From Euryarchaeota archaeon UBA19 (GTDB lineage Archaea > Thermoplasmatota > Poseidoniia > Poseidoniales > Thalassarchaeaceae): a stretch of 7,486 nucleotides of DNA. Shown one piece after another: positions 1 to 5,872 of this stretch. Each line of letters starts with the position of its first letter. The first letter of the stretch is position 1. A model generated the notes under the pieces. The model had not been told where the DNA came from. It worked only from the letters and a program-made list of their open reading frames with translations, and made no database searches. Position numbers and translations under genes: made by a program. The stretch is taken from NCBI GenBank assembly GCA_002502175.1, contig DAPQ01000064.1:1-7486 (forward strand), written 5' to 3'.

Positions 1-249
1 GAACAATGGTTTGCCAAGGCATTCTTTGGAACCAGTACACATGGATTGACCTGTAATGGATTAAGGGAATGGTACTGTATCTATTCTCTTTCGAAAATCA
101 AACATGCAACTGCAGTATGTGAAGGAGTAAATTTGGGAAATCCCTCAAATTTTGAAATCAACGCATGTTTTGGATTTAGTGAGCCGCCAAAGAAGCCCTC
201 ATCAGTGCGTTTGCGTTCAATAATTGAGAGCGTTGAACGATTACCGTAG
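1..249 (+). CDS. 3' end of an unrecognised protein (5' truncated by the window)
   Basis: An open frame runs from the first base to a TAG at 247-249, giving the last 82 residues of a protein whose start lies outside the window. A TTG at 46 could start a shorter version, but the frame is open upstream and no SD precedes the TTG, so a truncated longer gene is more likely. The fragment has four cysteines (fragment residues 18, 26, 40 and 56), several aromatics, a Pro/Lys patch (EPPKKPSS, 61-68) and a C-terminal stretch that looks helical. I see no transmembrane segment and recognise no family. The four cysteines are not in CxxC pairs, so a zinc ribbon is not supported. It is co-directional with the ribosomal operon, but the TATA-like box downstream suggests separate transcription. 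That it is coding at all is moderately supported: the frame stays open, and I saw no obvious competing gene on the opposite strand. Confidence 0.55.
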   Translation, partial: EQWFAKAFFGTSTHGLTCNGLREWYCIYSLSKIKHATAVCEGVNLGNPSNFEINACFGFSEPPKKPSSVRLRSIIESVERLP

Positions 250-262
250 GTAATCCGCTGCG

Positions 263-270
263 TTTATATG
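263..270 (+). promoter_or_regulatory. TATA-like box of the L7Ae-S28e-L24e operon
   Basis: The sequence TTTATATG lies in the short spacer after the upstream stop codon. A start site about 25 bases downstream (around 290) would leave a leader of roughly 25 bases carrying the GAGGAG SD before the L7Ae ATG at 315. The usual purine-rich BRE upstream of the box is not obvious. Assigned by sequence likeness to archaeal box A and by position only. Confidence 0.5.
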
Positions 271-300
271 AGCCACGCCGTGCGCCGGACTACCCCACAT

Positions 301-306
301 GAGGAG
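301..306 (+). promoter_or_regulatory. Shine-Dalgarno site of L7Ae
   Basis: GAGGAG lies 8 bases before the ATG at 315. It decides the start: the in-frame GTG at 306 overlaps this site and has no SD of its own, so the ATG is chosen. Confidence 0.7.
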
Positions 307-314
307 TGAATCCA

Positions 315-695
315 ATGAGTGTACACATAGCATATGAGACCCCACAAGACGTGCAAGAGCAAGTCTACGAGATGGTAAAGGCCCTAGGAAAGGACGGACG
401 CGGCGCACTAAAGAGAGGTGCTAACGAAGTAACCAAGGCTGCAGAACGCGGAACAGCGCAGATGGTAGTTATGGCAGAAAATGTCAATCCTGGAGAACTT
501 TTAGCGCACATCCCAATGATCTGCAAAGAAAAGGAAATTCCATTCATCTACGTAGAAGACCAATCCTACTTGGCTGAGGCTGCAGGAATGCCAACAGGTA
601 CCCGCACAGCTGCAATAGCAGTCATGGACGTTAGCAAGGATGGCGCTGAGCGCTTCAATGAAGTTAAGGGACACTTCGAGACTCTGTCTGCCTGA
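315..695 (+). CDS. rpl7ae: Ribosomal protein L7Ae (K-turn binding protein)
   Basis: This 126-residue protein matches archaeal L7Ae in length and sequence. The signature GANEVTK (residues 35-41) followed by AERG is the RNA-contact region that recognises kink-turns. The downstream pattern, with an NPGELLAHIP stretch, ICKEKEIPF and then a conserved AAG, is typical of the family. In archaea L7Ae is a large-subunit protein and also a core component of box C/D and H/ACA guide RNPs and of RNase P; those extra roles are family knowledge. It is the first gene of a plus-strand operon with S28e 33 bases downstream. An in-frame GTG at 306 would add three residues but overlaps the SD. Identification is secure. 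Confidence 0.96.
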   Translation: MSVHIAYETPQDVQEQVYEMVKALGKDGRGALKRGANEVTKAAERGTAQMVVMAENVNPGELLAHIPMICKEKEIPFIYVEDQSYLAEAAGMPTGTRTAAIAVMDVSKDGAERFNEVKGHFETLSA

Positions 696-716
696 AGTAA
701 CTGAATCGGAATTAAC

Positions 717-721
717 GGAGG
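717..721 (+). promoter_or_regulatory. Shine-Dalgarno site of S28e
   Basis: GGAGG lies 7 bases before the ATG at 729, inside the 33-base L7Ae-S28e spacer. It supports independent re-initiation on a polycistronic message. Confidence 0.65.
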
Positions 722-728
722 AAGTCAG

Positions 729-950
729 ATGGCAGAAGTTGAAGCATGGCCCGCAGAGGTCGTTGAAATTGTTGGCCGCACCGGTATGACTGGTGAGGCT
801 ACACAAGTCAAGGTGCGCGTAAACGACGCACCTAACCCTCGCGACGTTGGTCGCATAATTACTCGTAACGTAGTCGGTCCAGTAAGGATCGGCGATATTC
901 TGATGCTGAAGGATACAGGCCGTGAGGCCCGTCGCCTCAGTGCTCGATGA
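729..950 (+). CDS. rps28e: Small-subunit ribosomal protein S28e
   Basis: The 73-residue product has the S28e hallmarks: a VVEIVGRTGMTGEATQVKVRV-type beta-strand core (an OB-like fold in the family), the basic loop around NPRDVGRIITRNVVGPVR, and the very conserved tail that here reads REARRLSAR. Family members are about 65-75 residues, so it is full length. S28e sits in the 30S subunit near the mRNA exit channel (family knowledge). It lies between L7Ae and L24e, as in many archaea. Its TGA (948-950) overlaps the SD of L24e, so translation of the two is probably coupled. Start and stop are unambiguous. Confidence 0.95.
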   Translation: MAEVEAWPAEVVEIVGRTGMTGEATQVKVRVNDAPNPRDVGRIITRNVVGPVRIGDILMLKDTGREARRLSAR

Positions 951-955
951 GGTGA
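949..955 (+). promoter_or_regulatory. Shine-Dalgarno site of L24e overlapping the S28e stop
   Basis: GAGGTGA is a seven-base match to the consensus archaeal SD (GGAGGTGA) and ends 5 bases before the ATG at 961. Its first two bases belong to the S28e TGA stop, an arrangement that favours translational coupling. It fixes the L24e start at 961 rather than at an in-frame upstream codon such as the one at 922. Confidence 0.75.
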
Positions 956-960
956 TTGTG

Positions 961-1152
961 ATGCCAGAGCGGAGAGTCTGTAATTTCACCCATGAAGAAA
1001 TCGAGCCGGGCACCGGAATGATGTTCATCAAGCGCGATGGTACTGTCTTTTGGTTCAAAGATAGTAAGGCGCGCAAGAACCACTTGAAGCTGAAGCGTAA
1101 TCCACGCCGGTTAAAGTGGACTCGCCGATACGAAAAAGGCGGAATCAAGTGA
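961..1152 (+). CDS. rpl24e: Ribosomal protein L24e, zinc-ligand-depleted form
   Basis: The 63-residue protein is recognised by the L24e core: IEPGTG (residues 14-19), RDGTVFWF (25-32), KARKN (36-40), and the KRNPRRLKWT tail (45-54). Typical archaeal L24e has a four-cysteine zinc ribbon of the form CxxC near the N-terminus and FCSSKC in the middle. Here only C7 remains; the other positions read T10, K33 and A37. The zinc site is therefore lost although the flanking residues are well kept, suggesting a functional metal-free variant rather than decay. The start at 961 is set by the strong SD just upstream; starting at 922 would add residues unlike the family and overlap S28e. L24e is a 50S protein at the subunit interface (family knowledge). 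It ends the first ribosomal block, whereas ndk follows directly in many archaea. Confidence 0.93.
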   Translation: MPERRVCNFTHEEIEPGTGMMFIKRDGTVFWFKDSKARKNHLKLKRNPRRLKWTRRYEKGGIK

Positions 1153-1218
1153 ATTCAGCCCTTGGAATAGAATTCTTACCCCGCTACATCAAGTAGTATG
1201 GTTTTCCGCTACTGGATT

Positions 1219-1410
1219 ATGGCTGAAGGTACAGTTAAGTGGTTCAACAGAACAAAGGGTTACGGATTCATAGAGCAAGAAGATGGAGAGGACCTCTTTG
1301 TCCACAAGAGCCAGGTGGAAGGAGAAATCAGAGACGGCGATACCGTCGAATACGAAATTGGTGAAGGGCCTAAAGGTCCAAACGCAGTAAATGTCAAGAA
1401 AACTGAATGA
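1219..1410 (+). CDS. csp: Cold-shock-domain (CspA-type) nucleic-acid-binding protein
   Basis: The 63-residue protein is a single cold-shock domain, an OB-fold that binds single-stranded RNA or DNA. It begins MAEGTVKWFN, as bacterial Csp proteins do, and has RNP1 as KGYGFIEQ (residues 13-20) and RNP2 as DLFVHKSQ (25-32), with the key W8, F17, F27 and H29. The family acts as RNA chaperones that melt structure at low temperature. An in-frame ATG at 1198 would add seven residues unlike the family, so 1219 is preferred; neither start has an SD. It is 66 bases after L24e and could be read through from that operon or use the weak AT-rich stretch near 1171-1178. Its stop is 4 bases from that of the convergent hydrolase gene. 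Csp genes are patchy in archaea and often attributed to transfer from bacteria, which is inference here. Confidence 0.93.
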   Translation: MAEGTVKWFNRTKGYGFIEQEDGEDLFVHKSQVEGEIRDGDTVEYEIGEGPKGPNAVNVKKTE

Positions 1411-1418
1411 TTATTCAG
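1403..1418. terminator. Hairpin spanning both stop codons of a convergent gene pair
   Basis: CTGAAT, four bases GATT, then ATTCAG form a perfect 6-bp stem with a 4-base loop. The hairpin contains the csp stop (1408-1410) and the hydrolase stop (1415-1417 on the minus strand). On the minus strand it is followed at once by TTTTCTTG. On the plus strand it is followed by a weaker T-rich run, ATTGTTTGGTTGG. It therefore resembles a bidirectional terminator. Archaeal termination relies mainly on T-tracts, so the stem may be secondary. Confidence 0.45.
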
Positions 1419-3439
1419 ATTGTTTGGTTGGTCCAATCGGTACAAGCAGTGTGTGTACACTTTGGCGGATCAAATAGAATCTTTTCACTAGGGTCGATTA
1501 AATCAAGCAGAAGATTCGATCCTGCACCCTCTTGAATAGTTACAACAGAACTAGTCGAGGCCGGAAGATAATCCTCTCCGGTACTGGCCAGACTGAGTTT
1601 AATTGTGTGACCTGCAGGGACTTGAGCATCCAAGGAAAAGAATTCCATCTTTGCATTAATAGTCTCAATAATTGGCAACCACGTTTGCTCGTCTGTGCCG
1701 CCTTCGTGATATCGTAAGTCCATGATTGCATGACCAATGTGGATGCATGAGCCATTCTCGTTACAGTCCTCTAATAATGCGTATATTTGCCCTCCAACGG
1801 TTGCCGTAGTTACATCGATGTGTAGTCTTGGGAGCCCAGCAATCCAGATGTCTTCTTCCAACGGTTCGGTCTCATAAACAGGGCCAGTTGCACCGTTTGG
1901 TAGAATTGTAGTGGTGCCTGCTACATTCATCAGAGCACCACCTAAGTCAAGGGCAAGGGTAGTCATTCCTTCTGGTGGATATCGGTCCTCTAGACGCCAC
2001 TGCCCTTGGTTAGTTTGAATTTCAACCCATAGACCAGGTTTCTCTCCCTTGTCTAGAAGATAATAATCGAACCACTCGAGAAGATCTTGCATCCAATCGA
2101 AGCGAGTCATCTGAGGGTATCCCTCGCGACCTCGGCCTTCTCCCGACCTATCGAAGTGGTAATCGGGTCGGTCGGGATAATCATGATCCCATTGTCCAAA
2201 CAGGCCTTTGGCTTCGATTCCTGCATCTTTGAGTTGGTTGATTACTGGAACTGCCATATGTGGGTCGACATTCCAGTCATGCATTCCTTGGATTAGGTAG
2301 ACTGAACCTTCGTAATTGGCTAAAACTCGGTCGAGGAAATATCGTTCCTTCCAATAAGTGCCTGCCGCTTCACCGCCCCACATCCAAGCAGCAACACCGG
2401 TTCCCGGGCCGATGATGTAATCGGGACACATATTGCCAATATCTTCTGTGTCTCCATCGATTCCATACGAACCATACACTCCATTGTGCATAATTGGTGC
2501 TCGAGCCTCAGATGATCCGTTCTTCCACATCAACTCCATTACACCAATGAGCCCAGAGATTGGAACAATTGTCGCAAGGTGCTCATTGCCGAATGTTGCC
2601 GCCTGCCAAGGGGTTGAGCCATCGTATGACTTTCCAATCATTGCAACACGGCCATTCGACCAGTCCTGAGTTCCAAGCCATGTCACTGCTGCGTCAACTC
2701 CTAGTTGCTCAGCATTACCCATCAAATCCATACAGTGATTTGACCGTCCAGTACCCATGACTGAAACTTGAGCAAATGCATAACCATGAGGTAATATCTG
2801 ATCAATTATCATACTACCAAGCCAAGTCCCTGGTTGTTCAACCGGACCAGTTTGAACCGAAGCTTCATCGAAATAAGGACCGAATTCTGCGATTACAGGT
2901 ACTTTGACTCCTTCTGGAACGTCGGGGAGCCAAAGTCCTAGGCTGACCTTACCATTCGGAGCAGCACCTCCTTCTGAGAGAGGTAAATCAAATTCAACAA
3001 AGTGATGGCTGGAGTTCCAATCATTCTCGGTTTCCTTTAGAGTGTATGGACCAAACTCCATGACGAAGGAATATGGTTGGTCCGTGATGTATGGCCACTC
3101 ACTTCGTTCCCATACCGGAACTCTCTCGTATATTCCGAGTTCTTGCTTAACCTCGTCAACGATCTCATCAAAAATTACAGATTGAAGTATCACTGCTAGG
3201 AGAATGCCGACAACTGCTAATGCACCCGCGGCTAGAGCTACGCCTCGCTTGTCTATTCCTGCTGAATCTAGTAATTCCCCGATGACCTCTCCAACTGGGG
3301 GAATCTCGCTAGAAGGAATTTCGGGAGAATCGTCTTCAAGGACTAATTCGGCCTCCAAGACCGGGGCTTTAGTCACGTGTTGACCTACATGCACATGGCC
3401 CTCTGGGCCATGGTCGTGGTCACAGCAGTCCTCTCCCAT
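1415..3439 (-). CDS. Membrane-anchored CocE/X-Pro dipeptidyl-peptidase-type (S15-like) serine hydrolase
   Basis: The 674-residue product starts with an acidic, His/Cys-rich tail (C5, C6, H8, H10, H15, H17, H21), followed by a single transmembrane helix at about 66-90 preceded by K64-R65. The positive-inside rule predicts a type II anchor with the catalytic part outside the cell. An alpha/beta-hydrolase domain follows with nucleophile S271 in GKSYDG (269-274), probable catalytic D388 in GMHDWNV and probable H419 in GQWDHDYP, the pattern of the S15/CocE family. The last 200 or so residues fit the family's C-terminal beta-rich domain. Cysteine pairs C559/C565 and C661/C666 could form disulfides outside. 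Members cleave X-Pro dipeptides or hydrolyse esters and acylated compounds; sequence alone does not decide which. Peptide scavenging would fit a marine heterotroph. It is divergent from ndk and convergent with csp. No SD precedes the ATG. The substrate remains unknown. Confidence 0.88.
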   Translation of the reverse strand: MGEDCCDHDHGPEGHVHVGQHVTKAPVLEAELVLEDDSPEIPSSEIPPVGEVIGELLDSAGIDKRGVALAAGALAVVGILLAVILQSVIFDEIVDEVKQELGIYERVPVWERSEWPYITDQPYSFVMEFGPYTLKETENDWNSSHHFVEFDLPLSEGGAAPNGKVSLGLWLPDVPEGVKVPVIAEFGPYFDEASVQTGPVEQPGTWLGSMIIDQILPHGYAFAQVSVMGTGRSNHCMDLMGNAEQLGVDAAVTWLGTQDWSNGRVAMIGKSYDGSTPWQAATFGNEHLATIVPISGLIGVMELMWKNGSSEARAPIMHNGVYGSYGIDGDTEDIGNMCPDYIIGPGTGVAAWMWGGEAAGTYWKERYFLDRVLANYEGSVYLIQGMHDWNVDPHMAVPVINQLKDAGIEAKGLFGQWDHDYPDRPDYHFDRSGEGRGREGYPQMTRFDWMQDLLEWFDYYLLDKGEKPGLWVEIQTNQGQWRLEDRYPPEGMTTLALDLGGALMNVAGTTTILPNGATGPVYETEPLEEDIWIAGLPRLHIDVTTATVGGQIYALLEDCNENGSCIHIGHAIMDLRYHEGGTDEQTWLPIIETINAKMEFFSLDAQVPAGHTIKLSLASTGEDYLPASTSSVVTIQEGAGSNLLLDLIDPSEKILFDPPKCTHTACTDWTNQTI

Positions 3440-3487
3440 CTAGGTGTGCGATAAGCAAACCCCTCTTGAGTTAGTCTATCAATCGTC

Positions 3488-3495
3488 TAAATTTT
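3488..3495. promoter_or_regulatory. TATA-like box between the divergent hydrolase and ndk genes
   Basis: TAAATTTT reads AAAATTTA on the other strand, so it resembles a box A in both directions. A plus-strand start about 25 bases on (near 3516) would place the purine-rich SD region at the beginning of the ndk leader. In the minus direction a start near 3465 would leave a leader of about 25 bases before the hydrolase ATG. Position and composition are the only support. Confidence 0.35.
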
Positions 3496-3522
3496 CCGAA
3501 CGAGTTTGATTGAAAAAGGAGG

Positions 3523-3527
3523 GGAGG
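3523..3527 (+). promoter_or_regulatory. Probable Shine-Dalgarno site of ndk
   Basis: GGAGG lies within the purine-rich run AAAAAGGAGGGGAGGG. The spacing to the ATG at 3540 is 12 bases, longer than at the other genes here, and to the second ATG at 3546 it is 18. It therefore favours 3540 as start. Confidence 0.45.
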
Positions 3528-3539
3528 GTCGCCCGCACC

Positions 3540-3992
3540 ATGGGAATGCAGACGACGTTCGTAATGGTAAAGCCAGATGGAGTACAAAGAGGCCTAGTTG
3601 GAAACATCATCCAACGCTTCGAAAACAAGGGACTGCGCCTTGTTGGTCTACGTCAACTAACACCTTCTATGGAGCTTGCTGAGAGTCATTATGCAGTTCA
3701 CTCGGAGCGCCCATTTTACTCCGGTCTAATCGAATTTATCACATCTGGTCCAGTAGTCGCTATGGCTTGGACTGGTGTCGATGCCATTTCGGTGGCTAGA
3801 AACATCATCGGACCAACCAATGGGCGCGAGGCCGCTCCTGGAACCATTCGCGGAGATTTCGCAATGGATATTGGTCACAACATAATCCACGGCTCAGACG
3901 GTGAAGACACCGCTGCATTCGAATTGGGACTATGGTTCCCAGATGGTATCATCGAGTGGACTCGTGATGCAGAGAGCCAAATTTACGAGTGA
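3540..3992 (+). CDS. ndk: Nucleoside diphosphate kinase
   Basis: The 150-residue enzyme transfers the gamma-phosphate from ATP to nucleoside diphosphates through a phospho-histidine, supplying GTP, CTP, UTP and dNTPs. K11 in VKPDGVQRG (10-18), the PGTIRGD loop (100-106) and the catalytic H117 in NIIHGSD (114-120) are all present, as is the ELGLWFPD stretch near the end. Length matches the family. The start at 3540 is chosen because the family N-terminus begins just before the TFVMVKPDG strand; an in-frame TTG at 3510 would translate through the SD region and add ten atypical residues, and the ATG at 3546 is further from the SD. It is followed 40 bases later by infB, the usual archaeal pairing, and the two are probably co-transcribed. 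The enzyme is soluble and cytoplasmic. Confidence 0.96.
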   Translation: MGMQTTFVMVKPDGVQRGLVGNIIQRFENKGLRLVGLRQLTPSMELAESHYAVHSERPFYSGLIEFITSGPVVAMAWTGVDAISVARNIIGPTNGREAAPGTIRGDFAMDIGHNIIHGSDGEDTAAFELGLWFPDGIIEWTRDAESQIYE

Positions 3993-4020
3993 AATTACTA
4001 CTTGACTGAGGATTGAGCAT

Positions 4021-4026
4021 GAGGTG
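4021..4026 (+). promoter_or_regulatory. Shine-Dalgarno site of infB
   Basis: GAGGTG matches the archaeal SD core and ends 6 bases before the ATG at 4033. It excludes the in-frame GTG at 4024, which lies within the SD itself. Confidence 0.7.
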
Positions 4027-4032
4027 TTTGAA

Positions 4033-5811
4033 ATGTCCGGACGCCGCCAACCAATTGTCTCTGTTTTAGGGCATGTAGATCATGGTAAAACCTCGCTTCT
4101 AGACCATATCCGAGGATTGGGGTCTGGACGGCAAGCCAGTGTAATGGATAGAGAGGCTGGTGGAATCACTCAACACATCGGTGCAACAGAAGTCCCTGCG
4201 GACCTCCTAAACGAATTGTGTGCACCTCTTCTTGGCGGCAAATCGTTTGATTCCCCTGGCTTACTTTTCATCGATACACCGGGACATCACTCATTCTCCA
4301 CACTTCGCTCGCGAGGTGGTGCTCTAGCGGATATTGCAATCTTAATGGTCGACGTCATGGAAGGTGTTCGACCACAAACTATCGAATCGATACGTATCCT
4401 AAAGCAAGCAAAGACACCTTTCGTAATCGCTGCAAACAAAGTCGACCGAATTCATGGATGGGATTCGGTTCACGGGCGCTCAATGGCCCAGGCAGTTAGA
4501 GAACAAACAAAGGATGCTCAGGCCTTGTTTGAGCAGAGATACTGGGATTTAGTAGGTAAGTTTGCGGAACACGGATTCAACATAGAAATGTACTCCAAAG
4601 TCAAGGATTTCACCCAAGAAATCGCCCTTGTTCCAATTTCAGCCCGTGAAGGAGAAGGAATCCAAGATCTATTAGCCGTCGTAATCGGTCTTGCAGAACG
4701 ATATTTGGAAGACAAATTAACCGACATCGAAGGTGCTGGTGAAGGCACCGTTTTAGAAATGAAAGAAGAGAGAGGACTCGGAAAGACTCTCGATGTTATT
4801 CTCTATCGTGGTTCGGTGAAAAAAGGCGACGAAATCGTTCTCGTTACAGACGAAGGTGGAGTATCCACACACGTACGCGGGATGTTTGCGCCACGTGGAA
4901 TGTCAGAAATGCGAGACGCGGGTAATCGTTGGGATGACACCGAAGCAGCACACGCAGCTTCAGGTCTGAAAATCTCGGCTCCAGATCTAGATGGCGTTCT
5001 TGCGGGAACCACCCTTAGGGTTGTATCAAATGATGCCGAACGCCAAGAAGCCATTTCCCTAGCTGATGCAGAAGCCAACCTTTCAGTCGAATTGGACGAG
5101 GAAGGTGTTACCATAAAGGCCGATACAGTTGGTGGACTAGAGGCTCTAGCCAAGGAGTTGCGAGCAGTAGAGGTGCCGATTCGCCACGCCAGCATCGGTA
5201 AGGTAAATCGGCGAGATGTTAGAACTGCAGAGAATTCTAACGACCCACTTCATAGAATCATTCTAGCATTCGCTACAGAAATTCTACCGGATGCGGAAGA
5301 AGAGATTGAAAACTCTGAAAATGGAGTCAAATATCTCGGTTCAGACATCATTTATCACATACTCGAAGAGCGAGAAGAATGGGTCGAACAACGTACTCGC
5401 GAACTTGAAGAAGCTAGTCGCGAAAAAGTCGTATATCCAGGTCGAATTCTATTACTTCCGGATCACACATTCCGTGTCTCAAAACCTGCAGTAGTAGGAG
5501 TTAGAGTGCTGGCTGGAAGAATCCACGTTGGTCAACGCTTGCTGAAAAATGGTGAGCGCGTTGGACAAATCAAATCCATACGTTCTGGTCAAGATTCCAT
5601 GAAGGAAGCAAAGCAAGGCGCAGAGGTCGCCGTTGCAATCGATGGAGTCACTGTTGGAAGGCAAATAGACGAGGATGATGTACTATTGGTTGACATCCCA
5701 GAATCACATGCAAAGAAGTTGAGAAAGATGGACTTAACAAGTGCAGAATTAGAAGTGCTAGAGGAATTAACCGCGATTCATCGTAAAGATTCGCATTTCT
5801 GGGGTCGCTAA
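4033..5811 (+). CDS. infB: Translation initiation factor aIF5B (archaeal IF-2)
   Basis: The 592-residue GTPase promotes joining of ribosomal subunits during initiation; archaeal members are close to 600 residues, so it is full length and lacks the long N-terminal extension of eukaryotic eIF5B. The G domain shows G1 GHVDHGKT (13-20), the G2-region AGGITQHIGA (42-51), G3 DTPGH (81-85), G4 NKVD (135-138) and G5 SAR (203-205). Domain II follows at about 230-345, domain III at about 346-440 (core ADTVGGLEAL), a charged linking helix rich in Glu and Arg at about 441-467, and domain IV with FRVSKPAVVGV (480-490) and VGRQI (541-545). No intein interrupts the GTPase motifs. The SD at 4021-4026 sets the start. 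It follows ndk by 40 bases and ends this operon half; a small hairpin lies downstream. Confidence 0.97.
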   Translation: MSGRRQPIVSVLGHVDHGKTSLLDHIRGLGSGRQASVMDREAGGITQHIGATEVPADLLNELCAPLLGGKSFDSPGLLFIDTPGHHSFSTLRSRGGALADIAILMVDVMEGVRPQTIESIRILKQAKTPFVIAANKVDRIHGWDSVHGRSMAQAVREQTKDAQALFEQRYWDLVGKFAEHGFNIEMYSKVKDFTQEIALVPISAREGEGIQDLLAVVIGLAERYLEDKLTDIEGAGEGTVLEMKEERGLGKTLDVILYRGSVKKGDEIVLVTDEGGVSTHVRGMFAPRGMSEMRDAGNRWDDTEAAHAASGLKISAPDLDGVLAGTTLRVVSNDAERQEAISLADAEANLSVELDEEGVTIKADTVGGLEALAKELRAVEVPIRHASIGKVNRRDVRTAENSNDPLHRIILAFATEILPDAEEEIENSENGVKYLGSDIIYHILEEREEWVEQRTRELEEASREKVVYPGRILLLPDHTFRVSKPAVVGVRVLAGRIHVGQRLLKNGERVGQIKSIRSGQDSMKEAKQGAEVAVAIDGVTVGRQIDEDDVLLVDIPESHAKKLRKMDLTSAELEVLEELTAIHRKDSHFWGR

Positions 5812-5826
5812 AGGGATTGAATCACT

Positions 5827-5851
5827 AAGCGTTCATAGACACCCAACGCTT
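5827..5851 (+). terminator. Possible stem-loop after infB
   Basis: AAGCGTT (5827-5833) and AACGCTT (5845-5851) pair perfectly over 7 bp around an 11-base loop, 15 bases after the infB stop. It is not followed by a strong T-tract, so it could be a weak terminator, an mRNA 3' end stabiliser or an operator-like site in front of the MoxR gene. Confidence 0.3.
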
Positions 5852-5858
5852 TAGTATC
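5850..5858 (+). promoter_or_regulatory. Weak TATA-like box upstream of the MoxR gene
   Basis: TTTAGTATC lies about 20 bases before the ATG at 5873, with its centre some 25 bases from the region of that start. This fits a nearly leaderless message. It overlaps the end of the hairpin above by two bases. Support is by spacing and AT content only. Confidence 0.25.
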
Positions 5859-5872
5859 TAAAATCGGGCACG

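Noticed and set aside
271..314. Kink-turn in the L7Ae leader for autoregulation
   Set aside because: L7Ae can bind kink-turns in its own leader in some archaea, and TGA appears twice here, but I could not draw a proper stem with tandem G-A pairs in the short leader.
501..1148. Long minus-strand open frame opposite L7Ae, S28e and L24e
   Set aside because: It is antisense to three certain ribosomal protein genes across gene boundaries and resembles no family; its openness follows from the codon use of the plus strand.
4033..4450. Intein in the aIF5B GTPase domain
   Set aside because: Inteins occur in some archaeal infB genes, but the G1 to G4 motifs are contiguous and normally spaced.
4803..5195. 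Minus-strand open frame within infB
   Set aside because: It lies wholly opposite a conserved part of aIF5B and has a low-complexity Ser/Arg/Ala composition typical of an antisense shadow.
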